Assembly: GCA_900547455.1 (NCBI GenBank)
Contig: URGV01000007.1
Span: forward strand, 1-64,000
Length of the DNA: 64,000 nucleotides
Reading direction: 5' to 3'
Source: an uncultured Oscillospiraceae bacterium
GTDB lineage: Bacteria > Bacillota > Clostridia > Oscillospirales > Ruminococcaceae
The notes below the pieces were generated by a model. The model was not told the DNA's origin and did not search any database. It saw only the letters and a list, made by a program, of their open reading frames with translations. Positions 26,193 to 33,991 of this stretch are shown piece after piece. The translations under genes and the position numbers were made by a program. Numbering within the stretch: the first letter of the stretch is position 1; every line of letters begins with the position of its first letter.

Positions 26193-26544
26193 TTGTGGAC
26201 TGGGTGTTGATGGTAACGGCTACCCGGTTGGGCATGCAGACGGCGCTCTGCAGTTCGCTGTCCAGCCAGCCAAATCCAATGCAGAGGTGGTCGGGGCAGT
26301 CGGAGGATAGAAAATGGATGCGGTGATCCTGAATCTCCAGCACCACGTTGACGCCGTATTCCGAAAGGTCAATCTGCTGGTCGGGGGCGGTGTTGAGGTT
26401 GATTTCCTGAACTGCTTCACCGTCAATTGAGATGAGCGCCCAGGCCTCGGGGCCGCTGAGCTGGCGCATCACAAAAAAGATGGCCATCAGGATGAGCGCC
26501 GCCGCCAAAAGGCCGACTAGAATCTGTTTGTCCCGTTTTCCCAT
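26185..26544 (-). CDS. membrane-anchored NusG domain II protein
   Basis: A 119-residue protein: a basic N-terminus, one membrane helix at about 8-27 (ILVGLLAAALILMAIFFVM), then an extracytoplasmic domain of the NusG_II type with a CPDHLC motif near residues 83-88 that is typical of these clostridial proteins. The start MGKRDKQ has a GGAGAA site 10 bases upstream. The stop codon is the centre of a repeat hairpin, so the last residues (STTG) come from repeat sequence. Function is unknown; such proteins often lie near electron-transfer genes. Confidence 0.78.
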   Translation of the reverse strand: MGKRDKQILVGLLAAALILMAIFFVMRQLSGPEAWALISIDGEAVQEINLNTAPDQQIDLSEYGVNVVLEIQDHRIHFLSSDCPDHLCIGFGWLDSELQSAVCMPNRVAVTINTQSTTG

Positions 26545-26612
26545 CGCAAAAATTCTCCAATCTGTAAAATGCTGCAACCATTATACAAAAAAACGGCATT
26601 TCCGTCAAGAGA

Positions 26613-26643
26613 AAAGCGGGCGTCTGAGATCAGACGCCCGCTT
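26613..26643 (-). terminator. terminator of the desulfoferrodoxin gene
   Basis: AGCGGGCGTCTGA pairs with TCAGACGCCCGCT; T4 follows on both strands, best suited to the minus-strand gene ending at 26679. Confidence 0.85.
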
Positions 26644-26678
26644 TTGTTTTGAGGTGTTCTTTTGAAAGATGGTGTTGT

Positions 26679-27053
26679 TTATACGTTGGCGCTCCACAGA
26701 CCGTGCAGGTCACAGTAAGCGTAAGCGGCAACTGCCTTGTCGCCCTCGGTCAGCGCGAAGACAGCCTCCGGCTTGTCACCCGGTTTCAGGGTCTTGCGCT
26801 GGAAGCCTTCGGCAGTCTCCAGAACGATCCATTTGATCGAGTGCTCCTCGAGCATCGGATGTGCAACCGAGCCGACGGTGACAGTGACGTTGCTGCCGTT
26901 GACCGAGATGACCGGAACGTGTTTTTCGGTGGCCGCATCGGTGCTGCCTGGGATGAGCTCGCTCATCTTCTCTCCGCAGCACATAACCGGAACGCCTTTG
27001 TTTTCCATGAAGGTGATGATGTTGCCACAGTGTTTGCAGATATAGAATTTCAT
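26679..27053 (-). CDS. dfx: desulfoferrodoxin (superoxide reductase)
   Basis: A 124-residue protein with the N-terminal desulforedoxin iron site (Cys6, Cys9, Cys25, Cys26) and the catalytic iron site of superoxide reductase (His45 after Glu43-Lys44, His65, His71, Cys114, His117). It reduces superoxide to hydrogen peroxide without releasing oxygen, using electrons from rubredoxin-like carriers. A GAAGGAAG site precedes the ATG. Transcribed alone; together with perR-rbr at 45.6 kb it forms the oxygen defence seen in this window. Confidence 0.96.
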   Translation of the reverse strand: MKFYICKHCGNIITFMENKGVPVMCCGEKMSELIPGSTDAATEKHVPVISVNGSNVTVTVGSVAHPMLEEHSIKWIVLETAEGFQRKTLKPGDKPEAVFALTEGDKAVAAYAYCDLHGLWSANV

Positions 27054-27121
27054 AAAAACTTCCTTCTTTCTTACAAGTTGATTTAATGTATACCAAATTT
27101 GTTTATTTTAACCCTGACTCT

Positions 27122-27150
27122 AGTATACACCATCGCCCTGCAATTTGCAA
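27122..27150 (-). promoter_or_regulatory. promoter of the desulfoferrodoxin gene
   Basis: On the minus strand TTGCAA and TATACT are separated by 17 bases, about 70 bases before the start codon. A PerR box could not be assigned. Confidence 0.6.
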
Positions 27151-27183
27151 GGGGGAAAGCGAAAGTTTACAGCTTATTTTTAT

Positions 27184-27897
27184 TTAGGAAGCGGAGCTGT
27201 TTCTTTCTGGAATGTCCCGGATAATCAGCCAGCACAGCGCCATGATGATGGCGGCTGCCAGCAGATAGAATCCACCGGCGAGGAAGGGGTGAGTGTAAGG
27301 GAAGGTGAAGAAGGTATCCAGCGCCGCATCAAACAGGCTTTCGTACCGGATAGCAAAATTGCCAAAGAGGAAAACAGCGCCGCCTATCAGGATCGAGACA
27401 ACCCATTTGCCGATTTTGTTTAGGCGGTAGAATCCGCAGGTGAGCAGGTAGCCGATGCTCATCAGCAGCAGGTTGGCGCAGTACATCTGGACACTGTTGG
27501 CGAACAGGCGCAGCGGGAACGGGTCGAGTCCCATCTCAAACAGTGGGGAGAGGACGGGGAAGCCGCTCAGCAGAAAGACGCCCAAAATCACAAGGTTGAA
27601 CAGGACGAGAAGCGCGTCGACCACAAGGGCGGTGCAGATCCAGCCCTTGACCAGCGTCTTGCGGGTGGCGCCAAGCTGCAGGTGCACCAGAAAGTTTTGG
27701 CGGAAGGTGCACATCGCTGCGACGAACAAAAACCACTGGCTGGAGGTTTCCAGCCCGGAAGTGAAGCTCTCCCCCTGTGCTAAAGTCTGCGAGGTGAGGC
27801 CGGCAGCGATGTAAAGGACGATCATGATGCCGTAGAAGATGGGGAAGGCGTAGCGGTAATCGGAAAGTTGATAGCGAAAGGATGTCGCGGTGTTCAT
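27184..27897 (-). CDS. ABC-2-like membrane permease of a GntR/ABC cassette
   Basis: A 237-residue protein with six hydrophobic segments and a charged N-terminus. The ATG at 27897 follows AAGGAGGAG, 16 bases after the ATPase stop. It is the third gene of the GntR-ATPase-permease operon. Sequence similarity to known permeases is weak by eye; the assignment rests on topology and context. The substrate is unknown. Confidence 0.75.
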   Translation of the reverse strand: MNTATSFRYQLSDYRYAFPIFYGIMIVLYIAAGLTSQTLAQGESFTSGLETSSQWFLFVAAMCTFRQNFLVHLQLGATRKTLVKGWICTALVVDALLVLFNLVILGVFLLSGFPVLSPLFEMGLDPFPLRLFANSVQMYCANLLLMSIGYLLTCGFYRLNKIGKWVVSILIGGAVFLFGNFAIRYESLFDAALDTFFTFPYTHPFLAGGFYLLAAAIIMALCWLIIRDIPERNSSAS

Positions 27898-27913
27898 AAG
27901 AGGCTCCTCCTTT

Positions 27914-28780
27914 TTATCGCTGGGATGGATCGGACGGATGTTCCGTTCCGACCAGCTGGACAAACAGCTGCTGCAGGCTCAGGCCGGTGACCTCCAGCGT
28001 GCTAGGCAGGTCGCCGCGCTCGCCCAGAATGGCGGCGGTCTTGAGCCCGCCGATCACATCCGTACCGATGACATGGCGGCCCGCGCAATAGTCATCCACC
28101 TCACCGATGCGGCCGGAGACGCAGTAGCCCTGGTTCAGCAGATGCTCGGCGCTGTCATCGACCAGCAGTTTGCCGTGGTCGATGATGAGGACGTGTTCCA
28201 GCAGCCCCTCCACCTCGCCGATCAGGTGGGTCGAGAGCAGGATGCAGGAGGGCGACTCGCTGTAGCTCTGAATCAACAGCTTGTAGAACAGCTCCCGGTG
28301 GAAGGCGTCCATTCCCAGCGTCGGCTCGTCGAGCAGCAGCAGCGGGGTGTGGACCGACAGCGCCAGCACCACCCGCAGCACCGATTTGTAGCCGGTGGAG
28401 AGTTTGAGGTTGTTCTTTTTCAGGTCCAGCTCGAACTGTTTGGCGTAGTTTAGGCACTGCTCCTTGTCAAAGCTGGGGTAGGCGGCGGCCATCCAGCGGA
28501 TGACGTCCCGCACCTTCATCTCGGCAAAATTTGCGCCCTCGGTGGCAAAGAAGATCTGCCGTTGTGCCTGCTCGTTTTCCCAGACGCTTTGCTCGTCCAG
28601 CAGAATCTGGCCGGTGGTGGGCTGGAAGCGGTTGGCGATCATCCGCAGCAGGGTGGTCTTGCCCGCGCCGTTGCGCCCCAGCAGGCCGCAGATCATCGGC
28701 TCGGACAGGGTGAAGCTGACCTTGTCGACAGCGGTTTGATTTTGGAAGGTCTTGGTGACCGATTGGCAGTTCAGTTTCAT
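27914..28780 (-). CDS. ABC transporter ATP-binding protein
   Basis: A 288-residue ATPase with Walker A GRNGAGKTT at about 35-43, signature LSTGYKS at 127-133, Walker B LLLLDEP at 147-153 and an H-loop in LLSTHLIGE. The C-terminal 75 residues form an accessory domain. Its ATG overlaps the GntR stop (ATGA), showing coupling. As in the two other cassettes of this window, the signature is not LSGGQ, placing it in the YtrB-like exporter group. Confidence 0.9.
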   Translation of the reverse strand: MKLNCQSVTKTFQNQTAVDKVSFTLSEPMICGLLGRNGAGKTTLLRMIANRFQPTTGQILLDEQSVWENEQAQRQIFFATEGANFAEMKVRDVIRWMAAAYPSFDKEQCLNYAKQFELDLKKNNLKLSTGYKSVLRVVLALSVHTPLLLLDEPTLGMDAFHRELFYKLLIQSYSESPSCILLSTHLIGEVEGLLEHVLIIDHGKLLVDDSAEHLLNQGYCVSGRIGEVDDYCAGRHVIGTDVIGGLKTAAILGERGDLPSTLEVTGLSLQQLFVQLVGTEHPSDPSQR

Positions 28781-29145
28781 CTGGAAAATCCCCTTTCTAT
28801 CCATTCCTGCAGCTGCTGAGGGCTGATCGAGAGGCGCTTGGCCTCCTGTATGAGCGGCAGCACATACTGGGTGAAAAATTCCTCCTGCCGCTTCTCCTTG
28901 AGCTTTTGTAAGGCTCCGTCACAGACAAACATGCCGATTCCTCTCCTTTTGTAAACGATGCCGGCATCCACCAGCAGGTTAATGCCCTTGAGGGCGGTGG
29001 CCGGGTTGATCTTGTAGCTGGCGGCCAGCTCGGTGATGGAGGGGATCTGCTCCCCCTCGCGGTAGACCCCGGAAAGGATCTCATCCTCCAGCCCCTGCTG
29101 CACCTGGACAAAGATGGGGGTCTGGCTTGCAAAATCAATCTTCAA
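28777..29145 (-). CDS. GntR family transcriptional regulator, YtrA subfamily
   Basis: A 122-residue regulator with winged helix at about 10-75 (IPSITELAASYKINPATALK) and a helical tail. The start is TTG at 29145 behind GGGAGG. First gene of the operon, coupled to the ATPase by a 4-base overlap. An inverted repeat lies just downstream of its -10 box, so autorepression is likely. Confidence 0.9.
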   Translation of the reverse strand: MKIDFASQTPIFVQVQQGLEDEILSGVYREGEQIPSITELAASYKINPATALKGINLLVDAGIVYKRRGIGMFVCDGALQKLKEKRQEEFFTQYVLPLIQEAKRLSISPQQLQEWIERGFSR

Positions 29146-29173
29146 TCGGATGCCTCCCTTCGGTTGTTTATTG

Positions 29174-29233
29174 GTTAATTAGTTGAGTAATTAACTATGG
29201 CTCCAGTATACACGGCTCGACTGCGCTTGTCAA
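29174..29233 (-). promoter_or_regulatory. promoter and operator of the third GntR/ABC operon
   Basis: Minus-strand TTGACA (29228-29233) and TATACT (29205-29210) have a 17-base spacer. GTTAATTA and TAATTAAC (29174-29181 and 29188-29195) form an inverted repeat with a 6-base centre across the start point, a typical position for a repressor. Confidence 0.8.
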
Positions 29234-29370
29234 GAGGGAAAGGGGAAATTTTGAAAATTTTTTGCAGCGAAGGGAGGAAACCTTTTTACAAAACGCGCCA
29301 AATGTGTTATACTGTAAAAAGCTAACCACATTCGCAAATTTGTTTTGAGGCAGAAAGGATTGTCAAAAAA

Positions 29371-29736
29371 ATGCTGTTGCTTTTGATTCCTGTATTGATG
29401 ATTATCTGGGGATTCTGGTGGATCTACAAGCCCCCGAAATACCCGAAAAATCCCGATAATCTGGGCAATTTCTTCATCGGCTACCGCACCCAGTGGGCGC
29501 TGAAAAGCCCGGACACCTGGCTGTATTCGCACGTGCGCTACGGCCGGTGGATGGTGGGTCTGGGGCTGGTGTCGCTGGTGCTGACGGTGGTGTTTGTGTT
29601 TGTGCTGCCGGCCAACATTGTGGAGCGGGCGATTCTGGCGATGGACGTCATCATGCTGATCATCCCCTACATCCCGATCGAGAAGGACCTGCGGTACTAC
29701 TATGACAAGAATGGTCACCGGAGAGAAAATCTGTAA
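29371..29736 (+). CDS. SdpI-family membrane protein
   Basis: A 121-residue protein with three hydrophobic segments and the family motif GYRTQWALKSPDTW near residues 37-50. SdpI/YhfL relatives include the immunity protein against the SdpC toxin, but many have unknown roles. It lies directly upstream of the XRE-TPR regulator and its peptides, separated by a terminator. A second, more divergent relative is at 36750. Confidence 0.8.
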   Translation: MLLLLIPVLMIIWGFWWIYKPPKYPKNPDNLGNFFIGYRTQWALKSPDTWLYSHVRYGRWMVGLGLVSLVLTVVFVFVLPANIVERAILAMDVIMLIIPYIPIEKDLRYYYDKNGHRRENL

Positions 29737-29742
29737 AAAACG

Positions 29743-29773
29743 GAAGGCTAGCCCCGTTACGGGGCTGGCCTTC
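29743..29773 (+). terminator. terminator after the SdpI-family gene
   Basis: GAAGGCTAGCCCCG pairs with CGGGGCTGGCCTTC, followed by TTATT. Confidence 0.75.
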
Positions 29774-29782
29774 TTATTGCAA

Positions 29783-29811
29783 TAGACAGCTTGTTAGCCT
29801 TGTGATATAAT
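29783..29811 (+). promoter_or_regulatory. promoter of the XRE-TPR regulator gene
   Basis: TAGACA and TATAAT with a 17-base spacer; TGA directly before TATAAT makes an extended -10. A GGAGGAGG ribosome site follows. Confidence 0.7.
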
Positions 29812-29843
29812 AGCGGTAAGGACCCCGGCGGAGGAGGTGCGCG

Positions 29844-30779
29844 ATGCAAGGGTACAACGTTGGCTACTACATCAGGCGGATTCGGAAGGAGAAGGGCATC
29901 TCACAGGAGGCGCTCTATGAGGGGCTGTGCAGCCGCTCGACCATTCACCGAATCGAAAGCGGTGAGCAGAATCCAAACTTTTTCACAGCAATCAATCTTC
30001 TGCAGCGGCTGGGGCTGGACGAGAGCAGTTTTCTCATACCGCTGGGCCCGCGGGACTTTGAGATTTGCAATCTGCAAAAGGAGATTGTCGCGCTCAATGC
30101 CCAGTCCCAGTTTGAGCAGGCGCTGGAGCGAATCGACCGGCTGGAAAAGCTGGTCGCCCCCAAGGAGAAGCTGGCGCAGCAGTTTTTGCTGCGCTCGCGG
30201 GCGCTGGCAGGATACTGGCAGGACGGCAAACACCTGCCCTATGATTATCCGACCCAGCGCCAGATGCTGCTGGACGCGCTCGACATCACCCATCCGGATT
30301 TTGATCTGGAGAAGATCGAGCGCTGCCTGCTGAGCATCGAGGACATCAAAAGTCTCAACCAGATAGCGATCACCTATTCGGAAACAGGCGACAGGCGGTT
30401 TGCTATTCGCATCTATGAGCAGGTGATGCGCTACCCGCACAACCGGATGTTCAACAACGAAGCGCTGCTTACGGTGATGCCGCTGCTGTGCTATAACTAT
30501 TCCCGCCTGTTGGGTAGGGAGCGGCGCTACGAGGAGTGCATTGAGGTTGCGCAGTATGGGTATGACATCTGCCTAAAATACAACAAGGCTAGATTGTTAG
30601 GTGGCTTACTTTTGAATGTTGGCTATTCTTTGCAAAAATTAGGGGAAGATGAAGAGGCAAAGAAAAAACTGATTGAATCCTACTATGCATTTATGATTGT
30701 CAAAAAATTCAGCAGTGCTCAAAAAGTAAAGGATTATATGAAAGAGACTTTTGGCATAGAATTTAAAGGAGATATTTAA
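29844..30779 (+). CDS. XRE-family regulator with TPR-like domain (RRNPP-like)
   Basis: A 311-residue protein. Residues about 5-60 form a helix-turn-helix of the XRE type (ISQEALYEGLCSRSTIHRIESG). The remaining 240 residues are helical repeats resembling the TPR peptide-binding domain of Rgg/PlcR-type regulators. The architecture, and the small secreted peptide gene ending at the same TTAA, suggest a peptide-sensing regulator (inference). From about base 30575 on, the gene becomes markedly AT-rich, unlike its GC-rich first 730 bases, so the C-terminal 60 residues may have been exchanged. Confidence 0.82.
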   Translation: MQGYNVGYYIRRIRKEKGISQEALYEGLCSRSTIHRIESGEQNPNFFTAINLLQRLGLDESSFLIPLGPRDFEICNLQKEIVALNAQSQFEQALERIDRLEKLVAPKEKLAQQFLLRSRALAGYWQDGKHLPYDYPTQRQMLLDALDITHPDFDLEKIERCLLSIEDIKSLNQIAITYSETGDRRFAIRIYEQVMRYPHNRMFNNEALLTVMPLLCYNYSRLLGRERRYEECIEVAQYGYDICLKYNKARLLGGLLLNVGYSLQKLGEDEEAKKKLIESYYAFMIVKKFSSAQKVKDYMKETFGIEFKGDI

Positions 30780-30988
30780 TCTTCTCCGACAGGATCATCA
30801 ATGCAAAGCGGCTTGATTCCTGGCCCCTCGCCGTCATCCGGCGGTGGGGTCTGGTCATCGTCACCCTTTTCTTCCTCGCCATCTTCTACCGGTGGTGGGG
30901 TGGGCAGGTTATCGGCGGCAAAGCTGACCTGCGGCACAGTGGCCAGCAGGGTTAGGGCGGCGAGCAAAGCAATCAATAATTTTTTCAT
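30776..30988 (-). CDS. small secreted acidic peptide, candidate signalling propeptide
   Basis: A 70-residue product with a clear signal peptide (MKKLLIALLAALTLLATVPQ, cleavage after about SFA). The mature part is rich in Pro, Asp and Glu with two PPP motifs and a single Cys near the C-terminus (IKPLCIDDPVGED). The start at 30988 has an AGAAAGG site 9 bases upstream. It converges on the XRE-TPR regulator with overlapping stop codons. Size, export signal and neighbour fit a quorum-sensing propeptide, but no processing site is proven. Confidence 0.7.
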   Translation of the reverse strand: MKKLLIALLAALTLLATVPQVSFAADNLPTPPPVEDGEEEKGDDDQTPPPDDGEGPGIKPLCIDDPVGED

Positions 30989-31051
30989 GATATTCATCCT
31001 TTCTGTATTGATTCGTAGCTACAATTTAAGCTAAGCACATTTTTGGCTTTT

Positions 31052-31129
31052 TGTCAACGTAGCGTTTCACGACACATAACCATGTGTCGTGAAACGCTTC
31101 TTGACTTTTAGAACAATAAGAGGTAAACT
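31052..31129. promoter_or_regulatory. divergent promoters flanking a 16-bp-arm inverted repeat
   Basis: AGCGTTTCACGACACA at 31061-31076 and its exact complement TGTGTCGTGAAACGCT at 31083-31098 flank a 6-base loop. To the left, a minus-strand -35 TTGACA (31052-31057) with TTAGCT 17 bases on reads into the peptide gene at 30988. To the right TTGACT (31101-31106) and TAAACT (31124-31129), 17 bases apart, read into the gene at 31191. The repeat sits exactly between the two -35 boxes, an ideal operator for one regulator acting on both. Confidence 0.75.
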
Positions 31130-31190
31130 GTAGATAAAGGAGCTCCTACACGAATGTTCACCCAAGACGTATCCTGAAAGGAGATTGAAA

Positions 31191-31511
31191 ATGAAGGCTT
31201 TTAAGAGAATATTCGCATCCGTTATGATCGCTGCGATGCTGGCAACGATGGGCGTTTCGGCGTTTGCCGGTAGTGCTCAGACACGAGGCGCACTTTGTGA
31301 ATATTGTGGTGTTGGTGAACTGATTCTTTTGGATACGTATACAACTCCATGGACTTATTTGAGAACAGATGATTGCAATGCGGAGGGTGCGCAAGACTGG
31401 ATGAAAGATACAATAGAATCCAGAAAGGTAATCAACACATACGAATGTAGCAGCTGCAGAAAGGGTGTCGTTGGCGAGTATACAGAAACAAGGCGTATCC
31501 ATAATCACTAA
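31191..31511 (+). CDS. small secreted cysteine-motif protein
   Basis: A 106-residue protein with a signal peptide (cleavage after about VSAFA) and a mature domain with two CxxC motifs (CEYC, CSSC) and one more Cys between them. This could bind zinc or form disulfides. The ATG at 31191 follows AAAGGAG. Its promoter lies back to back with that of the 70-residue peptide across a long inverted repeat. Composition is AT-rich compared with the surroundings. Function is unknown; a target or effector of the neighbouring regulator is possible. Confidence 0.7.
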   Translation: MKAFKRIFASVMIAAMLATMGVSAFAGSAQTRGALCEYCGVGELILLDTYTTPWTYLRTDDCNAEGAQDWMKDTIESRKVINTYECSSCRKGVVGEYTETRRIHNH

Positions 31512-31583
31512 TAAGATTCTATTTATGTACCTTGTTTGCCCACCTCACCCCGGACAAGAAAAATCGTCCTCACATAAAAGGGA

Positions 31584-31613
31584 GAAGGCCATCCCCGCCC
31601 GGGGATGGCCTTC
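31584..31613. terminator. terminator between the secreted-protein gene and glsA
   Basis: GAAGGCCATCCCC pairs with GGGGATGGCCTTC; CTCTTTTTT follows on the plus strand and a TTTT-containing tail on the minus strand, so it probably serves both convergent genes. Confidence 0.8.
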
Positions 31614-31634
31614 CTCTTTTTTCTTCTGTCCCTG

Positions 31635-32555
31635 TTAGAACAAATTAAAATCCAAATTCTTCGAGATGTGCTCCAGCACCTTGATGCCGCCCACGCTGTT
31701 GCCCTTCTCGTCCAGCGACGGACCGAACACGCCGATGCCCATCCGGTCCACCAGCGCCGCCGCAATGCCGCCGCCCACGCCGCTCTTGGCCGGGAAGCCC
31801 ACCGTCATGGCAAACTCGCCCGAGCCGTCATACATCCCGCAGGTCAGCATCAACGCGCGGATGGCCTTGGCGCTCTCCGGCGGGATCAGCTGCTCGCCCG
31901 AGCCCGGGCAGGCGCCGTGGTTTGCCAGCACCGCGCTCATCTGCGCGATGTCCACCGCCGTCACATTCACCGAGCACATCCGGAAATAAAAGTCCAGACA
32001 CTCCTCCACGTTGCCCTCCAGAATGCCGCTGGCCTTCAGGTAATATGCCAGCGCCCGGTTGCGGTCGCCGGTCGCCTTCTCCGAGAGGTAGACCGCCTCG
32101 TTTAAAGCGATTGCCTCGTTGCCGCACAGCTTGCGGATGAAGGCAAGAAAGCGCTCGAACTTCTCGTCGGCGTTTGCCCCGTCGATGCAGTCGGCCACCG
32201 TAATCGCCCCCGCGTTGATGAAGGGGTTGAAGGGTTTTGTTTTGGTCTCCAGCTTGATGATCGAGTTGAACGGGTCGCCGGTCGGCTCCACCCCCACCTT
32301 GTCGTGGAAGAGGTAGTCCGCGCCCTTGTCGCTGATGGCCAGAATCAGCGAGGCCAGCTTGGAGATGCTCTGGATGGTGAACGGCACGCGCGAGTCGCCG
32401 CACTCCATGATGCTGCCGTCCAGCCCCACGACACAGACGCCCAGATGATACTTGTTCACCCGGGCCAGCTCCGGAATGTAGGAGGCCGGCTTGCCGAATT
32501 TGATAAAGCAGCGCCCATAGTCGAGCGCGTCCTGCAGATGTTCCTGTGTGAGCAT
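31635..32555 (-). CDS. glsA: glutaminase
   Basis: A 306-residue enzyme of the serine beta-lactamase-like glutaminase family, hydrolysing glutamine to glutamate and ammonia. The catalytic Ser-x-x-Lys is seen in FTIQSISK (Ser63, Lys66), and family stretches such as NPFINAGAI and CSVNVTAVDIA are present. The start MLTQEHL has a GGAAAGGAAG site; the much longer in-frame reading covers the ackA terminator and is not used. Monocistronic, with its own promoter. May contribute to nitrogen release or acid tolerance. Confidence 0.95.
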   Translation of the reverse strand: MLTQEHLQDALDYGRCFIKFGKPASYIPELARVNKYHLGVCVVGLDGSIMECGDSRVPFTIQSISKLASLILAISDKGADYLFHDKVGVEPTGDPFNSIIKLETKTKPFNPFINAGAITVADCIDGANADEKFERFLAFIRKLCGNEAIALNEAVYLSEKATGDRNRALAYYLKASGILEGNVEECLDFYFRMCSVNVTAVDIAQMSAVLANHGACPGSGEQLIPPESAKAIRALMLTCGMYDGSGEFAMTVGFPAKSGVGGGIAAALVDRMGIGVFGPSLDEKGNSVGGIKVLEHISKNLDFNLF

Positions 32556-32607
32556 GGGGAATCTTCCTTTCCAAAAATAAAGCGGTAGAATATAAGCCGC
32601 TGTTTCT

Positions 32608-32635
32608 ATTGTACAACAGATTGTCAGGAATGCAA
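32608..32635 (-). promoter_or_regulatory. promoter of glsA
   Basis: On the minus strand TTGCAT and TACAAT lie 16 bases apart, about 50 bases before the start codon. Confidence 0.6.
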
Positions 32636-32691
32636 GAGGGAAAACAGAAAATTTGTCCTGCTTTTTCGATTGATGCTGAAAGCGCACAAAA

Positions 32692-32721
32692 AAGGCCGCT
32701 GCCCAAACGGGCAGCGGCCTT
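32692..32721 (-). terminator. terminator of ackA
   Basis: AAGGCCGCTGCCC pairs with GGGCAGCGGCCTT; T6 follows on the minus strand. Confidence 0.9.
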
Positions 32722-32736
32722 GCAGTTTTTGGAAAC

Positions 32737-33933
32737 TTAGATGAGAGCCAGGGTGTCTCTTGCGATGGCAAGCTCTTCGTTGGTTGGGATAACCATAACT
32801 TTGACCTTGGAATCGGCAGCGGAGATAACCTTGTTCTCGCCTCTGGTGTGGTTGGCTTCCTTGTCGATCTTGACGCCCAGGTAGCCCCAGTATTTCTCGC
32901 ACAGCTCTTCGCGGATCTCGATGTCGTTCTCGCCGACGCCAGCGGTGAAGGCGATTGCATCAACGCCGTTCATAGCAGCAGCGTAGGAGCCAACGTATTT
33001 GGCGATGCGGTAGGTGTAGGCGTCCAGAGTAACTTTAGCCAGGTGGTGACCTTCCTCAGCAGCGGCAGTGATGTCGCGGCAGTCAGAGGACAGGCCGCCG
33101 CTCATGCCCAGCAGGCCGGACTTCTTGTTGAGAATGTTCAGAACCTCATCGACAGACTTGTTCTCTTTGTTGCAGATGTACTGTACAACCGCCGGGTCGA
33201 TGTCGCCGGAGCGGGTACCCATGATCAGGCCCTCCAGAGGGGTCAGGCCCATCGAGGTGTCGACGCATTTGCCGCCGATCGAAGCGGAAACGGAAGCGCC
33301 GTTGCCGATGTGGCAGACGATGACTTTCGCGTTCTCCGGATCCAGGCCGCCGAATTTGATCGCCTCTTTGGAGACAAAGCTGTGGCTGGTGCCGTGGAAG
33401 CCGTAGCGGCGGATGCCGTACTTCTCATAGTACTCGTGCGGGATGGCGTACAGGTAGGACTTCTCGTCCATGCCCATGCCGAAGGTGGTGTCGAATACAG
33501 CTACGTTCGGTTTGCCCGGGCAAACTTTTTCACAGGCCTCGATACCCATCAGGTTGGCAGGGTTGTGCAGAGGGCCCAGGTCGAAGCACTCGCGGATAGC
33601 AGCCTTGACATCCTCGTTGACAACGATGGATTTGGTAAACTTGGTGCCGCCGTGGAGTACGCGGTGGCCGATTGCATTGATCTCATCGACCGATTTGATG
33701 ACGCCGTGTTCTGCGCTGGTCAAAGCGTCCAGAACCAGCTGTACAGCTACGGAGTGGTCCGGCATTGGGGTCTCAACAACATAGTTGTCTTTGCCCGGTA
33801 CTTTGTGGGTCAGGACAGAACCGTCGATGCCGATTCTCTCGCAGAGACCCTTGGTCAGGACCTGCTCGTTCTCCATATCAATCAGCTGATATTTCAGAGA
33901 GGAGCTTCCGCAGTTCAAAACAAGAATTTTCAT
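32737..33933 (-). CDS. ackA: acetate kinase
   Basis: A 398-residue enzyme that makes ATP from acetyl phosphate and ADP, the last step of acetate fermentation. Family signatures are present: the start MKILVLNCGSSSLKYQ with the nucleotide-binding loop, GHRVLHGG near residue 87, the YGFHGTSH motif near 170-177 and GTRSGDIDP. The ATG at 33933 follows GGAGGAA. No phosphotransacetylase gene is adjacent. Divergent from tmcAL, which also consumes acetate; the two promoters share their -10 region. Confidence 0.97.
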   Translation of the reverse strand: MKILVLNCGSSSLKYQLIDMENEQVLTKGLCERIGIDGSVLTHKVPGKDNYVVETPMPDHSVAVQLVLDALTSAEHGVIKSVDEINAIGHRVLHGGTKFTKSIVVNEDVKAAIRECFDLGPLHNPANLMGIEACEKVCPGKPNVAVFDTTFGMGMDEKSYLYAIPHEYYEKYGIRRYGFHGTSHSFVSKEAIKFGGLDPENAKVIVCHIGNGASVSASIGGKCVDTSMGLTPLEGLIMGTRSGDIDPAVVQYICNKENKSVDEVLNILNKKSGLLGMSGGLSSDCRDITAAAEEGHHLAKVTLDAYTYRIAKYVGSYAAAMNGVDAIAFTAGVGENDIEIREELCEKYWGYLGVKIDKEANHTRGENKVISAADSKVKVMVIPTNEELAIARDTLALI

Positions 33934-33991
33934 TTCAAATTCCTCCATCATTTTTTAAAGCCTCCTGCGCGAGAAGCGGGCCAGAGGCGGA

